A stretch of DNA of 64,000 nucleotides from Leptospira koniambonensis (GCF_004769555.1 NZ_RQFY01000004.1:930001-994000), one strand, 5' to 3'; numbered from the stretch's first letter, positions 40,456 to 52,604 are shown. Notes: a model not told the origin generated them from the letters alone. A program made the numbers and translations.

Positions 40456-41557
40456 ACTCTATCTTCTCGGTGCAGTAGTTGTTTTACTATTTCTGGCCTT
40501 CTTCTTATTAGAAAAAACTAAAGAAGATGTAACAGAGATTGAATACTGGAAACTTTCTTTAGATCGTATCGAATACTATCCTCCCAGCGAACAATGGGTA
40601 GAAAGAACCGGAGATAAATTTTATTCTAAGCCCTTTACAATCTACGTGAAAGAAGGGATCAAGAAAGGAGAAAAATTTTTCACAGTATTAAACAAAGATA
40701 CTGAAACCGGAAAAGATATAGAGTACGAAGGCGGTTATAATTCTGAAAACACAGTCAGAGATTTCGGGACTTTTAGAGTAAAAGGAACGGAAGAAATTAT
40801 AGAAGGAATTCAAATTAAAGAATCCTTACAGCTCGGAGAAGATTCTCCTAAGTTAGTTTTCTATTCCGGTAATACTGTTAAAACTCTTAGGATCGGAAAA
40901 AAACATTCTTTAGGTTCTACCAGAGTGATCTTGCACGAAGGACAGATCCGTAATATTCTAACCTCTTCTTCCTATCTATTTGATAGATTCCAAAAAGGTC
41001 CTCAAGACTTCCGTCAGAAAAGTCTCCTGACATTGAATAAGGAATATGTAAAAGAAATTTCTTATATAGATGAGAATGGGACTTCTATCCGTATCGATAA
41101 TACTCCGTACGAATCCAATAGCACCAAAAAGAATTTTTGGCGCAGACTTTCAGGAGAGATTATCTTATTAGAACCAAAGTTTGGAGAAGATCTATATAGA
41201 TTCATGACAGGCTTAAAGGTAGATACTTTTCCAGATGATGAGAATGGTGCTGGTTTTGGTATAGGAAATATTTTAGCTCCTGGTGCGGAGAAGTCTGAAT
41301 TTTCTTTAGCGAGCGTGAAAGTTTTGATTTCCGACGGGAACGAGATCGTATACCGTTTTCATAAGGAAACAACTATAGGGGATAAAAAATTAACTCCTGT
41401 TATCCGAATTATGAATTCTAATTTTAAAGAACCTCCGGTTTATGTAATAGCGAATGCATTTACTCAAATCCAAGCAGCGGCAAAAACAATTAAAGATGCA
41501 AAGGCGATTGTAAAACCTGCTAAGGATAAACCAAGAAATACTTCTCGGAAAAAATAA
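40445..41557 (+). CDS. DUF4340-domain membrane-anchored protein
   Basis: 370 residues. One N-terminal transmembrane helix (LYLLGAVVVLLFLAFFLL), then an extracytoplasmic beta-rich region that follows the DUF4340 pattern usually found directly after GldG-like genes. This suggests a periplasmic component of the same export system. The end is basic (KPAKDKPRNTSRKK). Stop and next start overlap as TAATG. Confidence 0.8.
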
Positions 41558-42186
41558 TGTTTTTGATCACTTCGAACTCAGAACTCACTGAAGTAGAAAA
41601 GTCCAAACTTTCACTCTTAGAGAAAATTTTCAAAGCTCCTACGGAAGCCTTTGATCTGTATCTTAGAAATGCTTCATTAGGCAGAAAAGAATTATTAAGA
41701 TTACATTATGCGCTATGGGTGCTTGCTCCAATTTCTAAGATTGCAGGTAACCTGATTAAAATTATTTTAGATTTGGTCTTTGGAGATGAGGTGGATTTTA
41801 ATCCATTCTCCGGGGTGATCACATCTCTTATCATCTATCCTGTTTTACTTTTGGTAGTTTCACAGTATGATGTTGTCCGAGTTTTTTATAGAAAAGTAGA
41901 TCGCACAAAAGGGGAAAATTATCCCGCAGCGGATGTTCTGACTCTGGCATTTTTAGCATTCTCTGCTTCTTCTGTATTTTGGATCTTACCAGGCCCGATC
42001 AATTTAGGACTGATAGGAATTGCATTTTTGTATTCTGTCTATCTTTCTTATATTGGAATGAAACGAGTCAGTGGTCTATACTCTAAAGAAATTCTAATAT
42101 TTTTTCTTTTCGGAAGTGCATATCTTTTAAGTATTTCTTTAGTCTTTGTATTCATCTATAATATCATTAGGACATTATTAAATTGA
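41557..42186 (+). CDS. YIP1-like polytopic membrane protein
   Basis: 209 residues: a cytoplasmic start (to about 45) containing [14 protein letters not shown], then five predicted transmembrane helices. The overall form fits the YIP1-family pattern in bacteria, but with low sequence signal. It overlaps the DUF4340 gene by one base and mpl by four, so it belongs to the same operon. Function unknown. Confidence 0.65.
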   Translation: MFLITSNSELTEVEKSKLSLLEKIFKAPTEAFDLYLRNASLGRKELLRLHYALWVLAPISKIAGNLIKIILDLVFGDEVDFNPFSGVITSLIIYPVLLLVVSQYDVVRVFYRKVDRTKGENYPAADVLTLAFLAFSASSVFWILPGPINLGLIGIAFLYSVYLSYIGMKRVSGLYSKEILIFFLFGSAYLLSISLVFVFIYNIIRTLLN

Positions 42187-43579
42187 AAATCCATCTAATA
42201 GGGATAGGCGGGATCGCAATGGGAAACCTGGCTTCTATGTTAAGAAGTTTAGGTCATGAAGTTTCCGGCTCTGATGCTGGAGTATATCCTCCAATGTCTG
42301 ATAAATTGAAAGAGTGGGGGATCCCTTACTCAGAAGGATTTGATGCAGAAAGAGTTAAAGGCAAAGATCTAATTGTAGTCGGAAACGCTATCTCCAGAGG
42401 AAATCCAGAGGTAGAAGAAGTCCTAAATTCAGGATTGGAATATGTTTCCATGTCCGCTGCTTTAGAAAAATACATTCTCGCAGGAAAAAAAGTCGTTGTT
42501 GTCGCAGGAACTCATGGAAAAACCACGACCACATTCTTAATACATCACTTACTGAAAGAGACTGGATTGAATCCAGGATTATTCGTGGGAGGAATTCGGA
42601 AGGACGGATTTCCCGGTTTCGAATTTACAAACGGAAATTATTTCGTAATCGAAGGAGATGAATACGATACTGCATTCTTCGACAAAGCATCTAAGTTTTT
42701 ACATTATAGACCTACGTATGCAGTATTGAATGCATTAGATTTTGATCATGCAGATATTTTTAAGGATATTGGCGAGATCGAAACAATGTTCTCCAGATTG
42801 CTCAGGCTTGTGCCTGGGAATGGAAAAGTGTATTACTGGGCAGGCGCTTCTAATCTAAAAAGGATTTGTGGAGAAGTTTCCAAATTTATAAAATCAGAAG
42901 CATTCGAATTTAACAAAAAGGATTCAATTCTCACTTGGAAGAAAGGAGAATTATACTCTGGAGAAAGACTTCTCCGCCCAGGATTTTTCGGAAATCATAA
43001 TTATAGAAACGCAGAAGTTGCTCTCAGAGTCTGCGAAGAAATATTAAAAAAAGAGAATGTTCCTAAGGCTAAAGAAAAACTTTTGGATGCCTTGGAATCC
43101 TTCCCTGGTGTAAAACGAAGGCAAGAGATATTATTCGACTCTACGAAAAGTATCCTGATCGAGGATTTTGCCCATCATCCTGTTGCGGTAGAAGAGACTA
43201 TCCGCTCAGTTAAGCAGAGATTTCCAGGTTTTAAAATTATCAGCTTATTCGAACCAAGAAGTGCCACTTCTCACCGAAACATTTTCCAAAAGGAATACTC
43301 TTTTGCGTTTAAGGGTTCGGCTGTGACCATGATTACCGAAATTTATAATCTGAAAAAAGTCTCTAAAGATAGCCGTTTGGACGTGAAAAAGCTGATCCTG
43401 AAACTTCCAAAACATTCTGGTACCCTTCCATTTTACTGCAAGGATCCTAAGGATCTGGTCCAGAAAGTTCGGAAAATCCTTCCCCAATTCGAGAAGGATA
43501 AAATCCTGATCCTAGCCATGTCCAATGGGGCTTTCGGCGGAATTTATCCTTCATTGAAGGAATTGGTCGGATCTAGAAA

Positions 43580-43583
<4 letters not shown>
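42183..43583 (+). CDS. mpl: UDP-N-acetylmuramate:L-alanyl-gamma-D-glutamyl-meso-diaminopimelate ligase
   Basis: 466 residues from a TTG overlapping the previous stop. [17 protein letters not shown] is the N-terminal nucleotide-binding motif of MurC-like ligases, [15 protein letters not shown] the P-loop, [21 protein letters not shown] the central block of the Mpl type, and [12 protein letters not shown] the C-terminal domain. It reattaches recycled murein tripeptide to UDP-MurNAc. MurC itself is ruled unlikely by the [15 protein letters not shown] start typical of Mpl. Confidence 0.92.
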
Positions 43584-45032
<1,449 letters not shown>

Positions 45033-45068
45033 ATTCTCCATTTATAATCCTTTCTCAAACTTAGATTA

Positions 45069-45530
45069 TCAATCTTCTCCCATGGGAAGCTCCAAAGGTT
45101 TTCCTGTTTCTGCTAAACTTTTAATAGAAGATAAAACTCTCGCCCATCCTCCATCTGCAGAACGCTCATAAGAAGGATCTCCTTCTTTGATTTGATCGTT
45201 CACTAATTTCAATCTGGTCAATTTACCATAAGGTTCCAAAGTATAAACTGTTCTGGATTCAAAGTTTTTATAATGTTCTCCATATACAGAACCTACTAAG
45301 AGAGTCATAGATAGAATTTTATTCGGAACAATTTCTAAAATTTTTCCTTCTACATGAACTGTTTTATCTCCTGAAAGTCCGGGACCAACGTATGCGTAAT
45401 TACTTCCTGTTTTGAAATCAGATTCGATTCCACATCCATGGAAAATTTTGCTACTTTCTTCTTTAGAAACTAAAATATTCCAAACTAGTTCCGGTTTAGC
45501 TGCTATATAAATTTCAGATTTGATTTCCAT
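45069..45530 (-). CDS. SRPBCC/START-like (Aha1/polyketide cyclase type) protein
   Basis: 153 residues from ATG 45530, which has GGGAG at a good distance. MEIKSEIYIAAKPELVWNILV is the opening of the START-like helix-grip fold that binds hydrophobic ligands; GKLTRLKLVND and the long C-terminal helix complete it. It is divergent from an AraC regulator gene about 135 bases away, a common arrangement in which the regulator controls the START-like gene. Confidence 0.8.
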   Translation of the reverse strand: MEIKSEIYIAAKPELVWNILVSKEESSKIFHGCGIESDFKTGSNYAYVGPGLSGDKTVHVEGKILEIVPNKILSMTLLVGSVYGEHYKNFESRTVYTLEPYGKLTRLKLVNDQIKEGDPSYERSADGGWARVLSSIKSLAETGKPLELPMGED

Positions 45531-45664
45531 ATTGTCTCCCAAGTTCGATCCGTTTGATCTTCTTCTCAATTTGTAGGAAGAAGAATAGCAGAGCACTAAA
45601 CAAAAAGATTGTAAAAACGCGACAAACGAGGAGAATTTGGAAGAAATAAATCCAGGGTCGCATC

Positions 45665-46462
45665 TTGAAAACAGACTTAAACAAACCTAGAGGGATCATC
45701 AAATCCATTGCAGGAGAGAATTGGAGTTTAACCAGAAGTGCTCCATCTCATGGTTTAAGTTTTTTCGTAGAACATTATTGGTCTGTTCGATGGGACATGA
45801 GAGAAGCAGGAGCAATGGTACAAGAAAACCTTCCTCATCCTTCTGTTCATTTGGTTTTTGAAAAAGAGAATACCAAAATTTTTGGAGTGGTTAGCGGAAG
45901 ATTCGCGCAAAGGTTAGAAGGAGAAGGTCGTGTATTCGGGATCAAATTTAAGCCCGGCGCATTCTACCCGTTTTATAAACGATCAGTTTCTGAAATCACT
46001 GATAAAACAATTCTAATCGAGAAAGTTTTTGGAACTCCAACAGAACCTTTAGAAAGAGAAGTATTTGAATTAGAGTCTGAATCTGATCTCGTTCAATTTG
46101 CAGAAAACTTTTTATATAAAAGACTTCCCGAGGAAGACGAAACGATTACTTGGATCAACGAGTTAACCGAAAAAGTTTCTAACGATAGATCTATCTTGAA
46201 AGTAGAAGATATGGTCAAACTTTCTGGAATGAATAAACGATCTTTGCAAAGAATATTTAATCAATACGTTGGAGTCAGTCCTAAATGGGTAATCAATCGT
46301 TATCGAATGTTCGAGATCTTAGATAGGATTACCAAAGACACTGATTGGGTCGAGTTAGCATTGGAGCTCGGGTATTTTGACCAGGCACATTTTATAAAAG
46401 ATTTCAAAAGAATGGTGGGTAAAAGTCCGGAAGAATATTCCAAAAGTATTCCTGAATCTTAA
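45665..46462 (+). CDS. AraC-family transcriptional regulator (DUF6597-type sensor domain)
   Basis: 265 residues from TTG 45665. The N-terminal part (about 20-120) with FVEHYWSVRWDMRE, LPHPSVHLVFE and VFGIKFKPGAFYPF is the small sensor domain seen before HTH_18 in many regulators. The AraC HTH follows (about 165-260: VEDMVKLSGMNKRSLQRIFN, then ALELGYFDQAHFIKDFKRMVGKSPEEY). Likely controls the divergent START-like gene (inference from position). Confidence 0.88.
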   Translation: MKTDLNKPRGIIKSIAGENWSLTRSAPSHGLSFFVEHYWSVRWDMREAGAMVQENLPHPSVHLVFEKENTKIFGVVSGRFAQRLEGEGRVFGIKFKPGAFYPFYKRSVSEITDKTILIEKVFGTPTEPLEREVFELESESDLVQFAENFLYKRLPEEDETITWINELTEKVSNDRSILKVEDMVKLSGMNKRSLQRIFNQYVGVSPKWVINRYRMFEILDRITKDTDWVELALELGYFDQAHFIKDFKRMVGKSPEEYSKSIPES

Positions 46463-46565
46463 GTTGATCTGTAACCTGGGGGATACGTTGGAATTCTCAC
46501 AGCAGCAATAAATTCTTTACAAAATCTAAAAATTCTCCATCGTTTGCTTCCTTTTGGATGGCCCG

Positions 46566-47915
46566 ATGAAACGATACCTCTTCTTAACAATTTTATTATC
46601 CTTTTTCTCTTTTCCTGTATGGTCTCAATCAGCAAATCTTTGGCAGACAATTGTAGGAGGAGAACAATACAGCGGAATGTCTGCTAAAGATTGTCCCGAA
46701 GATCTGCCTGGTAGCTTCGTGATATTAAAAGATGGGAGTTCTGTTATCATCGGATCAGCAAACGATTGCAGCAGACTTGATACAAATTCTCTCGCAGAAA
46801 AAAGAAAATATTCTAACGCATGGGCAACTAAGATAGATGGGAATGGAAATCCGGTTTGGTGGAGATACTTGTTCACTGGCAAGCCGGTTGATCTTGGAGG
46901 ATACACTCAATTCGTTTTGAATCATGAAAGTGTATATTCTAAACTTTCCAGAGAAACTTCGGACGGCGGATTTGTGACGATTGGAACTATGGGTTCTGTC
47001 GAAAAGAAACAACTCGTATTTATGAAATACGATACAGATGGTAAACTGGTTTGGGATAAATATCTTTTGCCAAAAGATTTTTGTGATTCTTTCTGCGGAG
47101 AAACAGATGTAGGAGTTTACCATCTACATGAACTTTCTAACGGAAAATGGACTGCAATTGTTTCTGTTCAATCTCGTATCGAAAAAGAAACGGTAGAAGG
47201 TAATAAGACTACAATTTCCAGTACGATCGAAACCGCATATTTGTTTGTTCGTTTTTCTAAAGACGGTGATCTGAAGTTTGTAAAACAACTAAAAGATATC
47301 AAAAACTTCCCGGAAACTAGTTTAGGATTTTCTGATGGAGGAGTCTTACTTGCAGAGAATACAAGCATCCAATCCGGAAAAGAATCTCAAAAAGATGTGA
47401 TCTTGCATAGGATAGACGAAGATGGAAAATCGGTTTGGAAAAAGCAATATGGTAAATCAGGCATAGAAGAGTGGGCATCCAGGATCATTCCTGTTTCTGA
47501 TGGAAACCTTCTTCTTGCTGGAGCAGTAACCCCAAGTCCAAGAAATACTCAGACCTGGCTTATGAAGTTAAACCAAAATGGAGATGTAATCTCGGAAACA
47601 GTTCAGAAGATAGAAGGACTTGGATTTCTGGCCGATATCATAGAAACTCCCGAAAGAGATTTTATGGCACTTTCTGCAGATGGAGAAGGTCCGTTACGTC
47701 TGGTAAAATTTTCTTCCGATGGAAAAAAACTTTGGGAGAAAAAACAAACCAAAAGACTTTATTTGGCTCATCGTATCTTAAATGTTCCAGATGGATTTAT
47801 CATAGAGGCATATACAAAAGGAAAGCCCGCTGTCTATATAGATGCATTATTGATCAGAACTGATAAGGAAGGAAATCTTTCTAAGGACGCAGTTCGGAAG
47901 AATTTTCCGAATTAG
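46566..47915 (+). CDS. Secreted beta-propeller-like repeat protein
   Basis: 449 residues from ATG 46566; signal peptide MKRYLFLTILLSFFSFPVWSQ. The mature protein has repeats of the type 'DGG/DGx-ILKxDxDGxxxWxKxY' (KIDGNGNPVWWRYL, KYDTDGKLVWDKYL, RIDEDGKSVWKKQYG, KFSSDGKKLWEKKQ). These are characteristic of secreted beta-propeller proteins of the delta-60/PQQ-like kind. Extracellular or surface location is likely; function unknown. The three-module gene begins seven bases downstream, so the two probably share a transcript. Confidence 0.75.
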   Translation: MKRYLFLTILLSFFSFPVWSQSANLWQTIVGGEQYSGMSAKDCPEDLPGSFVILKDGSSVIIGSANDCSRLDTNSLAEKRKYSNAWATKIDGNGNPVWWRYLFTGKPVDLGGYTQFVLNHESVYSKLSRETSDGGFVTIGTMGSVEKKQLVFMKYDTDGKLVWDKYLLPKDFCDSFCGETDVGVYHLHELSNGKWTAIVSVQSRIEKETVEGNKTTISSTIETAYLFVRFSKDGDLKFVKQLKDIKNFPETSLGFSDGGVLLAENTSIQSGKESQKDVILHRIDEDGKSVWKKQYGKSGIEEWASRIIPVSDGNLLLAGAVTPSPRNTQTWLMKLNQNGDVISETVQKIEGLGFLADIIETPERDFMALSADGEGPLRLVKFSSDGKKLWEKKQTKRLYLAHRILNVPDGFIIEAYTKGKPAVYIDALLIRTDKEGNLSKDAVRKNFPN

Positions 47916-47922
47916 GATAAAA

Positions 47923-50241
47923 GTGCAAAAAGGAATTTTAATCACTCAGTGTTTACAAAATGATTTTGTAGAGCCCATCCAAAAGTATGATCCTGTCCCA
48001 AATTTATTGCATGTGGGTTATGGGGAAGCACTTCGACTTATGGGGGAAAATCCGGAAGAAGGACCGGTGCTTTCTTTTATGGAATGGGCGTATTCCGAAC
48101 CTGAGAGTAATTTAGAAATTATTCATATTCGCGATTGGCATCATGCAAATGATCCAAACCAAAAAGAACATTTAGATCAGTTCGGAGCTCATTGTATCCA
48201 AGGATCTCACGGTTCCGATTTTGTTTTTAAGAATCTTGCAGAAAGATCTTCAAGGAATACTAAAATAGTAAATGCTTCTGGCCTGAATGATTTTTATAGA
48301 ACAAATCTGGAAGAAGTTTTATCTCCATTTGCTGATAAGGAAATCAATGTAGGATTAACTGGAGTTTGGACTGAGGCAAAAATTTCCTTTTTAGCCTACG
48401 AATTAAAAACAAGATATCCTAAGTTTAGAATTGGGATCTGCAGCGCATTGACTGCGAGTTCTTCCAGGCATATGCATTATGTTTCTCTCGATCAGCTAAA
48501 AAGCCTTTTGGGATTAAAAGTGTATTCTTCTTTAGGGACTTTTTCCGAATTCTTAACTGGATCAGTTCCAGTGATTTCACACCACTCATTTCGTGAAGAG
48601 TCTGTAAAATTTGAATTTAATGAAACTTTAAACTTACAAGAAGAAGATCGAAACATTCTATATTACCTTTTTAGAGATTGTCGTTCTGTTTCTTTTCAAT
48701 GTTTGGATGGAGGCTTTTCTGGAAACGTAGTACTAAGAGCCAAAAGTATAGATCAGCTTGGACATTCTCAAGTTCCGACAGTAATCAAAATTGGTGAAAG
48801 GGATCCAATTGCAAAAGAAAGAACTTCTTTCGAGAGGATTGAGGAGGTTTTAGGAAATAATGCTCCTAAGATTGTGGATTTTGCTGAAATTGGAAACAGA
48901 GGTGCTATTAAATATAGATACGCAGCGATGTTGGATGGCAAAACTCAAGTCTTTCAAGACATGTTTGAAAATACGGATAAAGATTCTGAATTGTTCCCGA
49001 TCATAGAGACTGTTTTCCAAAAACAACTCGGTCGTTTGTATGACGCTGCCGAACCAGAAAAATTGAATCTACTTGAATATTATGATTTTAATCCAAAATA
49101 TTCTTCAGGAATAAGAAGAAGAGTAGAGAAACTTTTATCAAAGCCAGCTAACGAAGAAACGATAGAACTTCCTTACGGGAAGAAAGTATTTAACGTATGT
49201 AATTTTTACGAAAAGGATCTTCAGAAACTAAAAGAATATGGATCTGTTCCTCATTATATATCTTATATACATGGGGATTTAAACGGCATGAACATTATCA
49301 TCGATCCACAAAAAAACGTATGGTTGATAGATTTTTTTCACACACATCGAGGGCATGTGATCCGAGATTTAGTAAAATTAGAAAACGATGTACTCTATAT
49401 ATTTACTAAGATACAGGAATCTGAATTAGAGGAAGCGTTTGTTTTGTCCGACCTGATCTTGTCTCAAGCAGATTTAGGAGTTCCTCTTAAAGAAGAAGAT
49501 GAAAATCGTTTTAGTTCTGAAAAAATCCGTAAAGCTTATAGAACTATTTGTAGATTAAGATCTTTTTATCCAAATTTAATTCGTTTCGATCGAGATCCAT
49601 ATCAAGTCTATGTTTCTCTTTTGAGATATGCGATGCATACTTTAACTTTTGATGAATCTTCCGAACTACAAAAAATTTGGGCTCTATATACCGGTTGTAT
49701 CTGCGCTCAAAGAGTGAAAAATTTTATACTTTCTTCTAAACGACTCAGAATAGATAAACTAGATCTGGGAGAAACTAAGGGAAAACTTGGGCTTACTATT
49801 CTTCCTGGCAGAAGGGACCGAGACCGAGATCTTGCTGAAGATATCCAAGCTTTAAAAGAAGAAGGAATGAATACTGTTATTTCTCTTTTGACTCCGAATG
49901 AATATGTAGAGTATGGGGTTCCAGAATTAAAATCTGTTTATTCGCAGAATGGGTTAGATCCGATTTTCTTTCCTATTCTAGACCAAAGAATTCCGGATCG
50001 TTCATCTTTAGAAAGATTGCTTGATCAGATGGATAAGAGTTTATCAGAACGAAAAAATATACTTATACATTGTGTTGGTGGTTTGGGTAGATCGGGCACA
50101 GTCGCAGCAGCTTATTTAATTTTGAAATTGGGGTACACTCCTGATCAGGCGATTAGAACAGTAAGAAAAGTGCGAACTGAAAGAGCGATTGAATCTAGAG
50201 AACAAGAAGAATTCTTACGAGGACTTAAGAGTTCAGTTTAA
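47923..50241 (+). CDS. Three-module protein: degenerate isochorismatase-like + kinase-like + dual-specificity phosphatase
   Basis: 772 residues from GTG 47923 (AGGAT upstream). Residues about 1-210 follow the isochorismatase/cysteine hydrolase fold (ILITQCLQNDFVEP, HIRDWHHANDP). The first catalytic Asp is Cys (CLQNDF instead of DxQNDF), and the nucleophile Cys of the GxxTDxC motif is replaced (GVWTEAKIS), so it is predicted inactive. Residues about 235-600 are a kinase-like fold with HGDLNGMNIIID and WLIDFFHTHRGHVIRDLVKLE, all catalytic acidic residues present. Residues about 625-770 are a protein phosphatase with an intact active loop HCVGGLGRSGT and acid loop FPILDQRIPD. It looks like a cytoplasmic signalling switch; the target is unknown. 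Confidence 0.8.
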   Translation: MQKGILITQCLQNDFVEPIQKYDPVPNLLHVGYGEALRLMGENPEEGPVLSFMEWAYSEPESNLEIIHIRDWHHANDPNQKEHLDQFGAHCIQGSHGSDFVFKNLAERSSRNTKIVNASGLNDFYRTNLEEVLSPFADKEINVGLTGVWTEAKISFLAYELKTRYPKFRIGICSALTASSSRHMHYVSLDQLKSLLGLKVYSSLGTFSEFLTGSVPVISHHSFREESVKFEFNETLNLQEEDRNILYYLFRDCRSVSFQCLDGGFSGNVVLRAKSIDQLGHSQVPTVIKIGERDPIAKERTSFERIEEVLGNNAPKIVDFAEIGNRGAIKYRYAAMLDGKTQVFQDMFENTDKDSELFPIIETVFQKQLGRLYDAAEPEKLNLLEYYDFNPKYSSGIRRRVEKLLSKPANEETIELPYGKKVFNVCNFYEKDLQKLKEYGSVPHYISYIHGDLNGMNIIIDPQKNVWLIDFFHTHRGHVIRDLVKLENDVLYIFTKIQESELEEAFVLSDLILSQADLGVPLKEEDENRFSSEKIRKAYRTICRLRSFYPNLIRFDRDPYQVYVSLLRYAMHTLTFDESSELQKIWALYTGCICAQRVKNFILSSKRLRIDKLDLGETKGKLGLTILPGRRDRDRDLAEDIQALKEEGMNTVISLLTPNEYVEYGVPELKSVYSQNGLDPIFFPILDQRIPDRSSLERLLDQMDKSLSERKNILIHCVGGLGRSGTVAAAYLILKLGYTPDQAIRTVRKVRTERAIESREQEEFLRGLKSSV

Positions 50242-50269
50242 GAAGAGAAATGTAGAAACTAATATCAGG

Positions 50270-52600
50270 TTATTCAACGCAGTTAACCTGGCATTCTGCT
50301 CCTGCTTTTTTTAAGATCTTAACTATATTCGGATTTTCGTAACGATTCTTTTGGACCGCCCAGTCCATAGGAGTCCAACCAATATTATCTTTTTCGTTCA
50401 CTCTCGCACCTGCTTGGATCAAAAGTTTTAAAGATTCCGGATCTCCACTTTCTGCAGCTTTATGAACAGGTGTCCAACCCTCATCATTCTTCATGTTTAG
50501 ATCAGATCCTCTTTGCAAAAGTAATCTTGTGATATCAGGAAATTGAACAGCTAGATGTAAAGGAGTCATCCCATCATTTCGAGTTGCATTTGGATCAGCT
50601 CCTGATCTTAAAAACAGAGCGCATAACTCATAAAAACCATGAAGTACTGCTCTATGTAGTGGAGTTTCTCCTTCTCCGTTTTTGGAATTTAACTCCGCTC
50701 CTATTTGTAAAAGAAAGGAAGATACTTCATAGTATCCAAACCCTGCTGACTTATGTAGAGGAGTATTGTCTAAATAATCTTTTGTATTTGGATCTGAACC
50801 TCTTAGCACAAATCGATTGATATCATCTATCTTTCTCTGGCGAACAGATTCGAAAAAATCTGGATCCAAACTTGGCTCTGTTCTGATAGAACTCCTCAAA
50901 ATTTTTAAAGAGTCAGGACTAATCAGTATCGTATCACTTTCTGCTAATCTTTGTGCCGCATTTTTGCCTGAATCTGAATGGATAGAATTTGGATTGGCTC
51001 CTAGCTTGATGCATGTATCCACTTGTGTTCTGGATTTTTTATCAATTCCTTCATGAAGAAGAAGGTCTGCTCTTTCCTGATCGAATAAATTTTTACCAAC
51101 CTGAGGCGCTGCCTTATTTCTGAAATGGTTGAAATACTTGATCTGTTCTTCTGAAACGAATTCGGATCTTGCTAAAATTTCCAGGATCTGTTTGAAACCT
51201 TCTCCTATCTTTTCTATATAATTTTTCTTACGATCTGGATCTGACTCTAAGGCTTCTGCCAAAAATGATTTTTCTAAATTCTGATATGATCCTGAAAGTT
51301 TACTTTGTAGATAGGATCTTCCTGTAGTTTCGGAGGTTAGAATCTTTCTTTCTACTCTTGATTTTAATGCAGAAGATTCCGGTCCGGATCTTAATTTGAT
51401 AAGCTCACTTCGAACCGCTCTATAATTTAAGATAGCACCTGTGAAATCAAAATCTGCATAAAGCCTGTCTCCTTCTTTCTCTTCCAGACCAAAGATCAGA
51501 AAATTTAGTTTTTCGATCCGATCATCTAATGCCTTTTCAAATTCAGCCAATCTAAAAGAAGAAGGAGTTTTGGTAGTATATTCTTTTTTAAGATCCTTAT
51601 ATTGCTCAGTTAATTTTTGCAGAAAAGAGACTTCTCCACCTTTCTGAGCAGATAAGTCCATTTCGGAAAATTTATCTTTATATATTAGAAAATAGGAATT
51701 AGATATTTTGCCTCGGATATTTTTTAAATAATCTGACATCTCCGTTTTAGATCTGTCTGAAAGCCTTTGTTCTAAAGCGTTCAAAGTATCCACATATTCT
51801 GGAATGGATTTCTCATAGAGTTTTTCTTTCACAAGATCATCTGCCTTGGAAAGTTTTGGCCTGATAGTTTCTATAAAACTTTTAGCACTTTGATCCTCTA
51901 TTCTAAAATTTAGAACATTGATCTCTCCAGTTTTGTCGTCCTGGACCTTAAAGCTTGGAAATTCTACCTTCTCCACTACTCCAGGAAATGCGGCTGCAAA
52001 ATTGATCGCATATCTTGGATCGATTAATTTGCGTCCTGCTTCAGAAGAATAATAATCTATTTGGTATTCCGGAAATTCCAGATCGAAAGAAGTTTTGATT
52101 GTATAAGTTAGTGCAACCGAATCTCTTTTTTGAGACCTTAAATTGATCTTATAACCCTTATTCGAAGGAAAGATAGTACCTGAAATTAATTCATCAGCAT
52201 CGATTGCATCTGCGATTTGTTTCATACAGATCTCGTCGCTGCAATTTAACTTTTGGTTTAACTCAACTTGTTTGAGAAGTGCTGCCAAAGAATCATCGTC
52301 GGCTATATTATATTTTCCTTCAAAATTTTTTAATATAGAATTGATGATCCCGTTCCTAAACCTGCTTTCTAAAAATTTTGGGACTCCATTTTCTAATTTG
52401 AGTTTATGGATATATATTTTCTGGACCGAGCTTTCTTTCGAGAAAAGTCCTGAGCTGGAGAGAAGGAAAAGTAAAAGAACACAAGCAATTTTTAAAAAAG
52501 CGCCTTTTGTTGGAATTCCAACATTGCACGACTGCCGATCAACATTCACATTAGAGTTAGTTAACAATCGAACCGGCGACTTCACAAAAATCTTTCCCAA
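50270..52600 (-). CDS. Secreted/anchored ankyrin-repeat protein
   Basis: 776 residues from TTG 52600 with AGGAG eight bases upstream inside the preceding gene's end. A 35-residue polar extension precedes a hydrophobic signal (FLKIACVLLLFLLSSSGLFS). The middle (about 60-560) is helical and charged, and the N-terminal part resembles TolB-N/GNA1162-type lipoprotein domains only weakly. The C-terminal about 200 residues hold ankyrin repeats: NTPLHKSAGFGYYEVSSFLL, ETPLHRAVLHGFYELCALFL, MTPLHLAVQFP, WTPVHKAAESGDPESLKLLI, WTPMDWAVQKNRYENPNIVK. Probably a periplasmic protein-binding scaffold. Coupled to the thioredoxin-like gene upstream. Confidence 0.8.
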   Translation of the reverse strand: MGKIFVKSPVRLLTNSNVNVDRQSCNVGIPTKGAFLKIACVLLLFLLSSSGLFSKESSVQKIYIHKLKLENGVPKFLESRFRNGIINSILKNFEGKYNIADDDSLAALLKQVELNQKLNCSDEICMKQIADAIDADELISGTIFPSNKGYKINLRSQKRDSVALTYTIKTSFDLEFPEYQIDYYSSEAGRKLIDPRYAINFAAAFPGVVEKVEFPSFKVQDDKTGEINVLNFRIEDQSAKSFIETIRPKLSKADDLVKEKLYEKSIPEYVDTLNALEQRLSDRSKTEMSDYLKNIRGKISNSYFLIYKDKFSEMDLSAQKGGEVSFLQKLTEQYKDLKKEYTTKTPSSFRLAEFEKALDDRIEKLNFLIFGLEEKEGDRLYADFDFTGAILNYRAVRSELIKLRSGPESSALKSRVERKILTSETTGRSYLQSKLSGSYQNLEKSFLAEALESDPDRKKNYIEKIGEGFKQILEILARSEFVSEEQIKYFNHFRNKAAPQVGKNLFDQERADLLLHEGIDKKSRTQVDTCIKLGANPNSIHSDSGKNAAQRLAESDTILISPDSLKILRSSIRTEPSLDPDFFESVRQRKIDDINRFVLRGSDPNTKDYLDNTPLHKSAGFGYYEVSSFLLQIGAELNSKNGEGETPLHRAVLHGFYELCALFLRSGADPNATRNDGMTPLHLAVQFPDITRLLLQRGSDLNMKNDEGWTPVHKAAESGDPESLKLLIQAGARVNEKDNIGWTPMDWAVQKNRYENPNIVKILKKAGAECQVNCVE
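52508..52523. repeat. Palindrome TGTTGGAATTCCAACA in the start of the ankyrin gene
   Basis: A perfect 16-base palindrome within codons about 26-31 of the ankyrin protein, matching the elements at 20117-20132 and 33755-33770. Lying inside a coding region, it may have been inserted or preserved for reasons other than the protein. Confidence 0.55.
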
Positions 52601-52604
52601 AGGA

